DNA of 64,000 nucleotides from Maribacter vaceletii (GTDB taxonomy: Bacteria > Bacteroidota > Bacteroidia > Flavobacteriales > Flavobacteriaceae). A program made the position numbers and the translations under genes. The DNA lies in the NCBI RefSeq assembly GCF_003634105.1, contig NZ_RBIQ01000009.1:372001-436000 (forward strand), given 5' to 3'. Within the stretch, counting starts at the first letter, position 1; every line of letters begins with the position of its first letter. Below are positions 10,374-20,013 of the stretch, one piece after another. The notes beneath the pieces are model-generated. The model ran no database searches, was not told the DNA's origin, and saw only the letters and a program-made list of their open reading frames with translations.

Positions 10374-12011
10374 ATGATTTCAGTAGATAATGTAGCCGTA
10401 GAATTTAGTGGAGAAACCTTATTTAGCGACGTTTCTTTTGTTATAAATGAACAAGATAAAATTGCCCTTATGGGTAAAAATGGTGCTGGAAAATCTACTC
10501 TAATGAAAATTATAGCAGGTATACAAAACCCAACAAAAGGTAACATTCGTTTCCCTAAAGATGCCGTAATTGCATACTTACCACAACATTTACTTACCGA
10601 AGATAATTGTACTGTTTTAGAAGAAGCATCTAAAGCTTTTGGTCATATTTTTGACATGCGTGATGAAATTGAAGAAATAAATAAAGCTTTAGAAACCCGC
10701 ACAGATTATGAGTCTAACGAATACATGAAACTTATACAAAAAGTGTCTGATTTAGGCGAAAAATACTATGCCTTAGAAGATATTAATTACGAAGCCGAAG
10801 TAGAAAAAGCTTTAGCCGGACTGGGTTTTAAACGGCATGATTTTCATAGACCAACAAGTGAGTTTAGTGGTGGTTGGCGTATGCGTATTGAGTTAGTAAA
10901 AATACTATTACAAAAGCCAGATTTAATACTTTTAGATGAGCCTACTAACCACGTAGATATAGAATCTGTTCTATGGCTAGAAGATTTTTTACTTAACAAA
11001 GCAAAAGCTGTAGTTGTAATATCTCATGACCGTGCTTTTATAGATAATATTACAAACCGTACTGTAGAAATAACTATGGGTAAAATTTATGATTACAAAG
11101 CAAACTACTCGCACTACCTACAACTAAGAGAAGAACGCAGAAGCCACCAAATTAAAGCCTACCAAGAACAACAAAAATTTATTGCAGACAACCAAGCTTT
11201 TATAGACCGTTTTAAAGGCACCTACTCTAAAACTAATCAAGTTTCTTCTAGAGAACGCATGCTAGAAAAACTACAAATTATAGAGATTGATGAAGTAGAC
11301 AATAGCTCCTTAAGGCTTCGTTTTCCTCCTGCACCACGTTCTGGAGATTACCCAGTTACCGCAATAGACCTTTCTAAAAATTATGACGATCATATAGTTT
11401 TTAAAAATGCTAATCTAAGTATTGCTAGAGGAGAAAAAGTTTCTTTTGTAGGTAGAAATGGAGAAGGAAAATCTACCATGATTAAAGCCATTATGGGGCA
11501 AATAGATTTTGAAGGCAGCTGTACTTTAGGGCACAATGCAAAGGTTGGATATTTTGCTCAAAATCAAGCATCTTTACTAGATCCAGACCTTACCGTTTTC
11601 CAAACTGTGGATGAAGTTGCTAAGGGCGATATAAGAAACCAAATAAAAAATGTACTTGGCAGATTTATGTTTAGTGGCGATGCAATTGATAAAAAAGTTA
11701 GTGTATTATCTGGAGGAGAAAAAACCAGATTAGCTATGGTAAAACTTTTATTAGAACCTGTAAATGTTCTAATATTAGATGAACCTACAAACCATTTAGA
11801 TTTAAAATCTAAAGATGTTTTAAAAGATGCTTTATTAGAGTTTGACGGAACTTTAATATTAGTTTCTCACGATCGTGATTTTCTACAAGGCTTATCTAAA
11901 AAAGTGTTTGAGTTTAAAGAAAAAAGAGTCATAGAACATTTTGAAACTATTGATGCTTTCTTAATTAGAAATAGAATTGAAAGTATAAAAGAAATGGATT
12001 TAAGTAAATAA
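10374..12011 (+). CDS. ABC-F family ATPase (ribosome-associated type)
   Basis: 545 residues with two ABC ATPase domains and no membrane segment, the layout of ABC-F proteins (EttA, YbiT, Uup, Vga/OptrA), which act on the ribosome E site. First domain: Walker A GKNGAGKST (about 35), signature FSGGWRMR, Walker B LILLDEPTNHVD, and SHDRAFID. A charged linker of about 80 residues follows (EERRSHQIKAYQEQQKFIADNQAFIDRFKGTYSKTNQ), the P-site tRNA interaction motif of the family. Second domain: Walker A GRNGEGKST, signature LSGGEKTRLAM, Walker B VLILDEPTNHLD, SHDRDFL. Length is closest to YbiT-like members. Whether it is housekeeping or antibiotic protection cannot be told; its position among core genes favours housekeeping. 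It ends at the base before the convergent ompA-like gene's stop, with no gap. Confidence 0.92.
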   Translation: MISVDNVAVEFSGETLFSDVSFVINEQDKIALMGKNGAGKSTLMKIIAGIQNPTKGNIRFPKDAVIAYLPQHLLTEDNCTVLEEASKAFGHIFDMRDEIEEINKALETRTDYESNEYMKLIQKVSDLGEKYYALEDINYEAEVEKALAGLGFKRHDFHRPTSEFSGGWRMRIELVKILLQKPDLILLDEPTNHVDIESVLWLEDFLLNKAKAVVVISHDRAFIDNITNRTVEITMGKIYDYKANYSHYLQLREERRSHQIKAYQEQQKFIADNQAFIDRFKGTYSKTNQVSSRERMLEKLQIIEIDEVDNSSLRLRFPPAPRSGDYPVTAIDLSKNYDDHIVFKNANLSIARGEKVSFVGRNGEGKSTMIKAIMGQIDFEGSCTLGHNAKVGYFAQNQASLLDPDLTVFQTVDEVAKGDIRNQIKNVLGRFMFSGDAIDKKVSVLSGGEKTRLAMVKLLLEPVNVLILDEPTNHLDLKSKDVLKDALLEFDGTLILVSHDRDFLQGLSKKVFEFKEKRVIEHFETIDAFLIRNRIESIKEMDLSK

Positions 12012-13136
12012 CTAATCGTCTTCAAATAAGGTTTCTGCGTAATTGTTCCTGCTTTTTGGTATAAATCTTTTTTCAGACAAAATAAACTCTGCTCTTCTAT
12101 TCTTTTGTTTGTCAACTAAAGACTTATTAGCTACTGCAGGTTTTTTTTCTCCATGACCATACCATTTTATACGGCTCTGTTTTACACCTAAAGCTATTAA
12201 ATAATTTGCAACAGATTTTGCTCTTTTGTTAGACAAACTTTTATTATAGGATAAATTACCATCATTATCTGTGTGCGCATGTATAGAAATAAACATTTCA
12301 GGATTTTTCTTAAGATGCTTGTAAAGTGATTTTAAATCGGTTTTTGAAACTACATCTAATCCATAATCATCTACAGGAAAATGAACTTTTTTAAATGCAT
12401 ATACCCTATCTACTTTTAAATTTTCATAGGAACTAGTTTCTATTGGTAGTACAGAAACCATGTCTATATAATAATATGAAGCATTTTTTGACCCATTCGC
12501 TTGCAAGGTTTTTGTGTCTCTATTATCCTTAAAATTTCCAATTATTAAAAAATTTTCAGTACCACAAGCTGTTATTTCTGTATAAACTTCTGTCCAACCT
12601 TTTTTATCTTTAAAAAAAGAAGGCTCTTTTATTTCTGCATAATTAAAGCTGTTATTTTTTTTACTTTTCACAGAAGGTCTTTTAATAACCTTAGTACTCT
12701 TTACATTTATTTCCTTGGCAGATAACAAAACTCCAATATCTCCAATTGCATAATTAGATTTTTCAGAAAGGCTTACATAAAAACTTACACCATAACGTTT
12801 TCCTTTCTCTAGAGTCTTAGTTAACTTTCCTTGTATGTATTCTCTATAATTATTAGGTGCTAAAAAATATGCTCCAGCATAAGCAGAACCAAAAGCAGCA
12901 GTTTGGCTACCATTAAAATTATTTGGCACGCCCATTTTAGAGCTACAGGTATTAAAATAATCTGAAGTTCCTTCTGTAGCCTTACTCCAACTTCCAACGT
13001 CTTCTGCTACATTACCATACTCATCTGGACAAACACTAAATTTCTCGAAACTAGGGTTTGTAATTAAATTTTGAGCATTAACAGTATAAAGCTGTAATCC
13101 TACAAAGACTATTAAAAGTTGAAAAACATTTTGCAT
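12012..13136 (-). CDS. OmpA-family protein with N-terminal carbohydrate-binding-like domain
   Basis: 374 residues, signal peptide ending near TVNAQ (about 21). The mature N-terminus LITNPSFEKFSVCPDEYGNV, followed by a beta-sandwich-like region (about 25-250, with GKRYGVSFYVSLSEKS and FLIIGNF), is a common flavobacterial module that often precedes an OmpA domain. The C-terminal OmpA/peptidoglycan-binding domain (about 255-355) shows FPVDDYGLDVVSKTDLKSL, HAHTDNDGNLSYNKSLSNKRAKSVANYL, GVKQSRIKWYGHGEKKP and KNRRAEFIL. Such proteins tie the outer membrane to peptidoglycan. The Asp and Arg of the NxxLSxxRA-type peptidoglycan site are present (N..SLSNKRA). It is convergent with the ABC-F gene with zero spacing, so the two messages must overlap. 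Confidence 0.88.
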   Translation of the reverse strand: MQNVFQLLIVFVGLQLYTVNAQNLITNPSFEKFSVCPDEYGNVAEDVGSWSKATEGTSDYFNTCSSKMGVPNNFNGSQTAAFGSAYAGAYFLAPNNYREYIQGKLTKTLEKGKRYGVSFYVSLSEKSNYAIGDIGVLLSAKEINVKSTKVIKRPSVKSKKNNSFNYAEIKEPSFFKDKKGWTEVYTEITACGTENFLIIGNFKDNRDTKTLQANGSKNASYYYIDMVSVLPIETSSYENLKVDRVYAFKKVHFPVDDYGLDVVSKTDLKSLYKHLKKNPEMFISIHAHTDNDGNLSYNKSLSNKRAKSVANYLIALGVKQSRIKWYGHGEKKPAVANKSLVDKQKNRRAEFILSEKRFIPKSRNNYAETLFEDD

Positions 13137-13217
13137 AAAAATTTTGTAAGTTTTTACCTACATTATTAATAAACGTTATCTAGAACAAAATAGTATTTAC
13201 TTTTAATTTTGAAATAA

Positions 13218-14978
13218 TTAAAAATCAAATTTATAGGTTGCTCCACCTAACACTTGTATTCCTTGTACTGGATAGTTTGCCCAGTTTTGATAATCTGAAT
13301 TGGTTAAATTAGCTCCTTTTATAAAAAAAGACCACTGGTCTGTGTACCTATAACCTACTTGCAGATTAACATCAAAATAACTCTCTAAGTTAATTAAAGT
13401 TGCTGGATAATCACTCTGTGGTATATTTTGTACTACTCTAGAAGAATAATCTTCGCGCTCTCCTACATAAAATAAATTGGCTCTAGCAAACCATTTTTTT
13501 CCTATTTGGTAATCTATAAACAACGAAGCTTTTGTTGTTGGTAAATTCCATGCAGGGTTTTCTGTTTCTGTAGAATAATCCAAAAATTCAGCATTGACAC
13601 CTAATGTAAAATTTCTATTTACATCTACATTTAATTCTGCAAAGAACCCAAGTGTTTTTATATCATCATAAAAAACTTCAAAAGAATTACCGTAGTAATA
13701 TCCTTTTTCATCATCCCTAAAATCATTTTCAGGATTTAATTTAAATAAAGGACTCTTGTTTTCTGCGCTATAAAATGCTTTTACATTATAGCTTAAGTTA
13801 GGTAATAATTGTCCTTTTAAACCCAAATATGCATTGTACTGCTTATCTGTTGGCGCAATAGTAATTGTTGGAGAAATGTATGGATTTTCTTCCACAAAGT
13901 CATAATAGGAGTTTTGCTTTAACTCTCCTACTATCCCTCCATAGGCAATTGCATTTTCTCCCAACAAACGATAGGATGCAGTTACTGCTGGGTATATATA
14001 AAAATTACTATCACTAGTATCTGCATCAGTATTAACACCATAAACTAAGTTTACTCCTAAACGCAGAGATAAATCATCACGTAACATGGTTAAACTTGGA
14101 TTAATACTTGCTTGCATATTTCGGTATTCTACACCTTCCAAATTAGTTGCACTGTTTACATCACTATTCTTAAAATTACCATTAACATAATCTACATTAA
14201 AACCAATATCTACAGTTTCATCATTTATAGGAAAAGAAGCTCCTGCGTTAAAAACCACTCTATTTTCTCCAGATTTAACAGCATCCCAAAACCTTCTATA
14301 GGCAATATCTGCATTTGTAAAAATTGCATCTTCTACATTTATATGTGCTTCCACTTCACCCATATAATAATTTTGACGCTCGTCTATAGAATCTATAATA
14401 GCGGGATCTGTAACTGTAGGAGGTAATCCATACCAATTATAAAGTTGGTGTTGTAAGGCTACATCTGCTCCCCAATCCATATCTCTATCTCTTTTAGAAT
14501 AAGAAGCATCTAATTTAGAGTCCGAAAATATATTACTTAAAACTACACCATCTAAATCTCCTCTAGACGAAATATGATTAAGACCTATATCTAATCTCTC
14601 ATCTCTATTCAAAGCTCTACTAGTATAAAAATCTGCTGTAGCATTACCGTAATTACCAACACCAACAGATGCATAGGAATTATACAACACTGGAGGTGGA
14701 AGCTTTTCTACTTTAGATGCTTTTCCTTTTGCAGGTGTAAAAGTAGAAGCTACAGGAACTGAAAAAATACTATAGTTTATAGGTTTTTTCTGCAACTCTA
14801 TAGAGTCATTTATACTTGGTGATGATTTAATTTTAAAAGCATCAGAAACCGTTGGGGAATAAGCTTTAGTTACGGTAACAGTTTCTGTTCCTAAATCATC
14901 CTCTTCTGTTTCTTGTGCTATTCCTATCTGAATACACCCAAAAAATGTAATAAGTGTAAATTTTATGTATGTGCGCAT
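13218..14978 (-). CDS. TonB-dependent-receptor-like outer-membrane barrel protein lacking a usual plug
   Basis: 586 residues with signal peptide MRTYIKFTLITFFGCIQIGIAQ. The start of the mature chain, GTETVTVTKAYSPTVSDAFKIK, resembles the TonB box/linker end of a receptor, but instead of a full plug domain it goes, after about 60 residues, into long antiparallel barrel strands (YASVGVGNYGNATADFYTSR, QLYNWYGLPP, KGYYYGNSFEVFYDDIKTLGFFAELNVD) and ends in the receptor-like segment GANLTNSDYQNWANYPVQGIQVLGGATYKFDF with a terminal Phe. About 590 residues is short for a receptor (700-1100). It sits 44 bp after the TPR gene and is presumably co-transcribed with it; this TPR-barrel pairing is common in Flavobacteriaceae. 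Substrate unknown. Confidence 0.78.
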   Translation of the reverse strand: MRTYIKFTLITFFGCIQIGIAQETEEDDLGTETVTVTKAYSPTVSDAFKIKSSPSINDSIELQKKPINYSIFSVPVASTFTPAKGKASKVEKLPPPVLYNSYASVGVGNYGNATADFYTSRALNRDERLDIGLNHISSRGDLDGVVLSNIFSDSKLDASYSKRDRDMDWGADVALQHQLYNWYGLPPTVTDPAIIDSIDERQNYYMGEVEAHINVEDAIFTNADIAYRRFWDAVKSGENRVVFNAGASFPINDETVDIGFNVDYVNGNFKNSDVNSATNLEGVEYRNMQASINPSLTMLRDDLSLRLGVNLVYGVNTDADTSDSNFYIYPAVTASYRLLGENAIAYGGIVGELKQNSYYDFVEENPYISPTITIAPTDKQYNAYLGLKGQLLPNLSYNVKAFYSAENKSPLFKLNPENDFRDDEKGYYYGNSFEVFYDDIKTLGFFAELNVDVNRNFTLGVNAEFLDYSTETENPAWNLPTTKASLFIDYQIGKKWFARANLFYVGEREDYSSRVVQNIPQSDYPATLINLESYFDVNLQVGYRYTDQWSFFIKGANLTNSDYQNWANYPVQGIQVLGGATYKFDF

Positions 14979-15022
14979 ATATGGTTCTTTTTTCCCAAAA
15001 AACGGGATACTATTAAAATCTA

Positions 15023-18000
15023 TTAATTAGGATTTACAGATGAGTTACTTTGTGCTTCTTTTGCCTTTATGATAGACAATTCTCCTTTTGCTTCTGCAAC
15101 TAAATCTGGATACTGACTAAAATTGGCAATTACACTTTCCAAAATATAAGTTGCTTGGTAAGCATCATTCAAAGCATAAAAATTCTTAGCCATTATAACC
15201 AAGCCTTTACCTCCCCACTCTTTATAACTAGAATAGTCTTTTGCTAATTTTTGCACCGCTATGTTAGAATCTTCATAACTAGAATCCTGGTACTTAAAAT
15301 AAGCATCATAATACAAAGCTTCAGCAGCTGTTTCTCCAGAGGCTATTTTTAAAACCTTAGCGTAAGCATCTTTTGCTCTAGGTGTATCATTAGTTTTTAT
15401 AGCAGAACGCGCTATCATTATCTGCGCGTCACTTTTAATTCTATTATCTATACTTGCTGTTGCCAATACCTTTTCTGCATAAGAAATAGTATTGCTGTAG
15501 TCTTTTTTCTGATAATAACCTTTCATTAAGTTAGACTGCGCAAATGTTCTGTTTTGCTGAATATTTGCAACTGATTCTAAACGCTTTAAATATGGCAATG
15601 CTTTATCGTAGTTTTTATCTGCAATATACACTTCACACACACGTGTTAAAGCCTGCTCAGAATATTCACTAGCGCCACTGTCTGCTACATATTGGTAGTA
15701 TGGTAACGCCTTTTCTTTTTGACCTTTTCCAAAATATAATTGTGCTACATTAAAATTAGCAGGTATACTATGCAATCCATTTGGAAATTGCTTTATGTAA
15801 TTAACATATCCTTTTATAGCAGCATCTTTATTACCTTCTAAATTTTGTTTATCTGCAGACTCATAACTAGCATTATCTAGCTCTGCATCGGTTACCTCAA
15901 CAAAATCTAAATCTTTTACCCAAGCAGCATACTCATTAACTTTCCCTAAATCTACATATACCAATTTTGCAGTTGCTACAGCCTGTATTGCTTCTTGCGT
16001 TTTTGGAAAATCTCTTACTACTGTTTTAAACTTAACCAAAGCTTGCTCATTTCTACTTGCATTATAATGTACTAAGCCCTGGCGCATTAAAGCCTGAGGA
16101 ACTAAAGAGCTTCCTCTAAAATCTGTAACCAATCTATTATACGCATTAAGACCCTTACTTTCTTGCCCTTCTGCTATGTAGGTGTTTCCAAGTTCAAACA
16201 ATGCGTCATCTCTAAGTGTAGATTTAGAGTAGGTAGAAACAAAACTATTTAACCCATCTATCTTTTTTGCTTTGCGATCTACAAAACCATAACTCATTGC
16301 TTTTTGATACGCAGCATAATCTTTTTCGGGGCCAGTTAATGCTAAAGATTTATTATAGGTTTCTATAGCAGGCCAATATTTTCTGGTAACAAAATAGCTA
16401 TCTCCTAAACGTAAATAAGCATCATTAAGTTTCTGGGTATCTGTAGATCCTTGCTTGGTAAAACTATCAAAATATGAAACTGCATTTGCATACTCTTTCT
16501 TTTTAAAATACGTGTAAGCCAAATTATAATCAACATCCTTATTCTCCTCTAACAAAGAAGCATTAGAACTTTGTTTAAAAGCTATAAATCCTGCTAGAGC
16601 AGCATCAAAATTATTTAATAGATAATCAGACTCTGCTTTCCAATAGCTTGCTCTGGCTTTAAAACTAGCATCTTCTGCACTTGCTAAAGATTTTGAAAAA
16701 ACTTCCGATGCATTTCCATAGTCCCCATCAACAAACAACTCTACACCTCTATAAAAAGCAACTTTTTGATAGGTAGTTTTGCTAGCATAATTTTTATTTT
16801 TTTCTAATAATTCCATTGCCCCAGCAAAATTCTTAGAAGTAATATAAGAATCTACTAAAAGTTCTTGCATTTCTTCTTTATGTGCATCATTAGGGTATTG
16901 CTTTAAGTAATTTGTGATTACTTGCGGTACTGGCTCATAAGCATTACCAACCTCATAACTTAAACGAGCATAATTTAAATAAGCATCTTTCTGTATTTCA
17001 GAAGAAAAATCCATTTGTGAAGCATTTCTAAATGCATTTAACGCCTCTTGTTTCTTCTCTAATTTTAAATAACACTCTGCTAAATGGTAATACGCATTTT
17101 GAGAAACACTATTTGTACCTCCAATTATTTTATTAAACTGTTGAATAGCATTGGCAAAATCTTGCTGTTTGTAATATGCATAGCCTAACAAATAGTAATC
17201 TGTATTATTCCATTTTCCTTTTTTTCCATTGTACTCCTCTAAATAAGGAACTGCATTTTGGTATTGCTTTAAATTAAAATAACTTTCCCCTATTATTTTA
17301 TTTAATTCGGATGTTTCTCTACGATCTGCTTTAGGTAATTGTTTTTTTGCTAAAGCGATAGCTTCTTCAAACTTTCCAAGCTTAAAATTCATATCTGCTT
17401 GGTAGTACGACAGTTTTTCCTCTAAAACCTTTTGATCTGTTATTTGGTCAAAACGTTCATTTGCCGCTTCATAATCATCTTGTTGATACGATATATATCC
17501 TAAATAATATTTAGCTTGCGAACCATACAATGGGGAAGAAGTTACTTGTGATAGGTATTTTTCTGCTTCTTTTGTTTTCTTTGAAGAAAATAGAGCATAA
17601 CCATAGTTAAAATTAAACTTATCCATCTCTTTTCTAGAAAGAGCTCCTTGATCTACTTTATTGTACCATTTTAGTGCATACGGATATTTTCCTGTTTCAA
17701 AATAATACTCTGCCACATCTGCATAAGCAGAGTTCCTTTTGGTAGAAGTTGGATAGCTTTCCACAAAATCTTCCATAAGACGGTCTGCTCCTAACTGGTT
17801 TAACCTAACCGCAGCATTTGCTGCATAATATGCACTATTAGCTGCTATCTCCTCATCGGTAGTAGAAACCGCTACTTTTTCAAAAACGGTTTGCGCAGCT
17901 TGGTATTGCTCATTATTATAAAGCGTTAAAGCATCCTGATATTGTTTGTCTTGGTGTGTGTGTATAGTTGTTTCTTGGGCACTCCCAAAAGAAACCATTC

Positions 18001-18040
18001 CCAAAAGTATGGGAAGTATTGTAGTACTTTTTTTAAACAT
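15023..18040 (-). CDS. Large periplasmic TPR-repeat protein
   Basis: 1005 residues: signal peptide MFKKSTTILPILLGMVSFGSAQ, then continuous tetratricopeptide repeats to near the C-terminus (examples YQDALTLYNNEQYQAAQTVFEKV, YPYALKWYNKVDQGAL, YALFSSKKTKEAEKYLSQV, YWPAIETYNKSLAL, YQKKDYSNTISYAEKVL). At 34 residues per repeat there is room for about 28. Such proteins are scaffolds for protein assembly; the export signal places it in the periplasm. It is followed after 44 bp by the plug-less barrel gene, so a TPR-barrel complex at the outer membrane is the natural inference. The last residues, AKEAQSNSSVNPN, are low-complexity. No enzyme motif is seen. Confidence 0.88.
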   Translation of the reverse strand: MFKKSTTILPILLGMVSFGSAQETTIHTHQDKQYQDALTLYNNEQYQAAQTVFEKVAVSTTDEEIAANSAYYAANAAVRLNQLGADRLMEDFVESYPTSTKRNSAYADVAEYYFETGKYPYALKWYNKVDQGALSRKEMDKFNFNYGYALFSSKKTKEAEKYLSQVTSSPLYGSQAKYYLGYISYQQDDYEAANERFDQITDQKVLEEKLSYYQADMNFKLGKFEEAIALAKKQLPKADRRETSELNKIIGESYFNLKQYQNAVPYLEEYNGKKGKWNNTDYYLLGYAYYKQQDFANAIQQFNKIIGGTNSVSQNAYYHLAECYLKLEKKQEALNAFRNASQMDFSSEIQKDAYLNYARLSYEVGNAYEPVPQVITNYLKQYPNDAHKEEMQELLVDSYITSKNFAGAMELLEKNKNYASKTTYQKVAFYRGVELFVDGDYGNASEVFSKSLASAEDASFKARASYWKAESDYLLNNFDAALAGFIAFKQSSNASLLEENKDVDYNLAYTYFKKKEYANAVSYFDSFTKQGSTDTQKLNDAYLRLGDSYFVTRKYWPAIETYNKSLALTGPEKDYAAYQKAMSYGFVDRKAKKIDGLNSFVSTYSKSTLRDDALFELGNTYIAEGQESKGLNAYNRLVTDFRGSSLVPQALMRQGLVHYNASRNEQALVKFKTVVRDFPKTQEAIQAVATAKLVYVDLGKVNEYAAWVKDLDFVEVTDAELDNASYESADKQNLEGNKDAAIKGYVNYIKQFPNGLHSIPANFNVAQLYFGKGQKEKALPYYQYVADSGASEYSEQALTRVCEVYIADKNYDKALPYLKRLESVANIQQNRTFAQSNLMKGYYQKKDYSNTISYAEKVLATASIDNRIKSDAQIMIARSAIKTNDTPRAKDAYAKVLKIASGETAAEALYYDAYFKYQDSSYEDSNIAVQKLAKDYSSYKEWGGKGLVIMAKNFYALNDAYQATYILESVIANFSQYPDLVAEAKGELSIIKAKEAQSNSSVNPN

Positions 18041-18227
18041 AGCGTTCTCTAACTATTAACTAAAATATACAACGACAAATATTGTTCCGAAGTATATATT
18101 ACAAGGTGGATAAGTCTTAAATTTTTATTAAAACTTAGATCAAAACTAATTAAAGAAAAAGATTTTTAAAAAAGCGTACTAGCTAATCCTTTAGAACTTA
18201 TTACTTTTATATTAACAATACTTGATT

Positions 18228-18917
18228 ATGGAAGAGAATGCAACTGTGCTAGAACTTAAAGATGTAGCTATATTTCAAAAAGATAGTTTAGTACTTAATG
18301 AAGTTAGTTTACATGTACAAAAAGGAGAATTTGTTTACTTAATAGGAAAAACAGGTAGCGGCAAAAGCAGTTTTATGAAAACCCTTTATGGCGATTTACC
18401 CCTAAAACAAGGCTCCGGAAAAATTGTGAATTTCGATTTAAAAACACTTAAAGAAAAAGACATTCCGTATTTAAGAAGAAAATTAGGGGTTGTATTCCAA
18501 GACTTTAAACTTTTACCAGATCGTAATATTAATAAAAATCTACTTTTTGTTTTAAAAGCTACAGGTTGGAAAGATGCAACTAAAATGAATACCCAAGTAG
18601 AAAAGGTTTTAGATAAAGTTGGCATGAAAACTAAAGGTTTTAAATTTCCTCATGAACTTTCTGGCGGCGAACAACAACGTATTGCCATAGCACGAGCTTT
18701 ACTAAATGACCCAGAACTCATTATTGCCGATGAACCCACAGGTAATCTTGACCCACAAACTAGTGTTGAAGTTATGAAGGTTTTACAAGAAATTAACAAA
18801 GCCGGCAGAACTATACTTATGGCAACACATGACTATGCTCTTATTCTAAAATACCCTGCAAAAACACTCAAATGTGATGCTAATAAAGTTTTTGAGGTAG
18901 TACAAAGGGCTGTTTAG
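18228..18917 (+). CDS. ftsE: FtsE-like ABC ATPase (cell division)
   Basis: 229-residue ABC ATPase. Motifs: Walker [13 protein letters not shown] (about 40), Q-loop [13 protein letters not shown] (about 90), signature [34 protein letters not shown] (about 147-180, Walker [10 protein letters not shown]), and ATHDYALI with the switch His. [10 protein letters not shown] and the length are characteristic of FtsE, which with FtsX controls peptidoglycan hydrolases at the septum. The start is placed at the ATG at 18228; an in-frame TTG at 18222 adds only two residues. FtsX is not adjacent, so a different partner cannot be excluded. The gene is divergent from the TPR gene and is followed 0-1 nt after its stop by a composite repeat element. 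Confidence 0.9.
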   Translation: MEENATVLELKDVAIFQKDSLVLNEVSLHVQKGEFVYLIGKTGSGKSSFMKTLYGDLPLKQGSGKIVNFDLKTLKEKDIPYLRRKLGVVFQDFKLLPDRNINKNLLFVLKATGWKDATKMNTQVEKVLDKVGMKTKGFKFPHELSGGEQQRIAIARALLNDPELIIADEPTGNLDPQTSVEVMKVLQEINKAGRTILMATHDYALILKYPAKTLKCDANKVFEVVQRAV

Positions 18918-19106
18918 AGGTTGATGGTAAGAAAAATTATCTCAACTTAAAAACCTAAGCAAACGAGGAAAATTTTATTTAAAAAAAGAATAAAGAGAAG
19001 AGAGAATATAGATAATAGATTAAGGAGTCAAGACAAAAGACTCAGGACTTTGGACTTTGGACTTTGGACTTTGGACTTTGGACTTTGGACTTTGGACTTT
19101 GGACTT
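18918..19106 (+). repeat. Intergenic element: GGTTGATGG-type head and GGACTTT tandem repeat
   Basis: Begins directly after the ftsE stop with AGGTTGATGGTAAG, continues through A-rich DNA, and ends in an array of the heptamer GGACTTT (19045-19106, 8 full copies plus a final GGACTT), preceded by GACTC(A). Same architecture and same orientation relative to the upstream gene as elements at 42719-42878 and 55953-56080. Not CRISPR: units are 7 nt without spacers. Confidence 0.85.
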
Positions 19107-19198
19107 AATACAAAAATTTCCAAAAGCCAAATTAACAAGTACAAACAATCTTTTTATCATTCTTTTCGTTATTTTGGTAGTTCAATAAAAAATTACGT

Positions 19199-19948
19199 AT
19201 GATAGTTTTAGGAATAGATATAGGCGGCTCTGGTATGAAAGGAGCTTTGGTAGACACAATAACTGGTGAAATGACCACGGAGCGCTATAGAATACCTACA
19301 CCTCCCGATAGAAAGCCAAATGAAATGGCCGATGTAATAAAACAAATTGCAGAACATTTTGATTACAAAGGACCTATAGGGGTTGGTTTTCCATCCATAG
19401 TTAAACATGGCGTATGTAAAGCACCAGGAAACTTGCACAAATCTTGGGTAAATATAAATGTACATGAGTTGTTAAGCGAAGTAACAAAACTTCCTGTTAC
19501 AGTAATTAATGATGCAGATGCTGCTGGCTATGCTACCATGAATTATGGTACTGGAAAAGGAAAAGACGGTCTTGTTATTATGATTACTATTGGTACTGGT
19601 TTAGGAAGCGGCGTATTTTTAAACGGAGAACTACTACCTAATTTTGAATTAGGGCAAATACCATATAAAAAATATAAAAAAATTGAGCAATGGGCTGCAG
19701 GTTCTGCCAAAGACCGCGAAAACTTGTCTTATAAAAAATGGGGAAAGCGTTTTAACACGTTCTTAGAATATGTAGAAGTTATTACCTGTCCAGACTTAAT
19801 TATATTAGGTGGCGGCGCTTCTAAAGATTTTAAAGAATATAGCAAACAAATTACTATTGATACTCCTGTTATTCCTGCTGAATTAAAAAATCATGCTGGT
19901 ATTATAGGTGCTGCTGCAGCTGCTCTACATCAAGCTCCAAAAGATTAA
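19199..19948 (+). CDS. ppgK: ROK-family kinase, polyphosphate glucokinase type
   Basis: 249 residues. Phosphorylates glucose, in this branch of the ROK family using polyphosphate (and often ATP) as donor. Motifs: LGIDIGGSGMKGALVD phosphate-binding loop (3-18), IGVGFPSIV, the catalytic region VINDADAAGYATM (about 99-111, with the catalytic Asp), MITIGTGLGSGVFLNGELLPNFELGQI (about 125-155), and LIILGGGASKDF (about 200). The usual PPGK segment GHL is here GQI, so the His before the zinc-region is replaced; the zinc-binding Cys cluster of other ROK proteins is absent, as expected for PPGK. The polyphosphate donor is inferred from similarity to that subfamily. It follows the heptamer repeat element. 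Confidence 0.83.
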   Translation: MIVLGIDIGGSGMKGALVDTITGEMTTERYRIPTPPDRKPNEMADVIKQIAEHFDYKGPIGVGFPSIVKHGVCKAPGNLHKSWVNINVHELLSEVTKLPVTVINDADAAGYATMNYGTGKGKDGLVIMITIGTGLGSGVFLNGELLPNFELGQIPYKKYKKIEQWAAGSAKDRENLSYKKWGKRFNTFLEYVEVITCPDLIILGGGASKDFKEYSKQITIDTPVIPAELKNHAGIIGAAAAALHQAPKD

Positions 19949-19953
19949 AAAAT

Positions 19954-19996
19954 AAAAAAAGTTTCATTCTTTAGAATTAGAATGAAACTTTTTTAT
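19954..19996. terminator. Bidirectional terminator
   Basis: Long stem AAAAAAAGTTTCATTCT (with TTAGAATT loop region) paired to AGAATGAAACTTTTTT, between the convergent genes ending at 19948 and 20014. Confidence 0.88.
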
Positions 19997-20013
19997 TTTC
20001 TATTTAGCACAAA

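Noticed and set aside
14112-14426. Plus-strand frame inside the barrel gene
   Set aside because: Isoleucine/tyrosine-rich shadow of a minus-strand beta-barrel gene.
18918-19106. GGACTTT array as CRISPR
   Set aside because: Units are contiguous 7-mers without spacers and no cas genes lie in the window.
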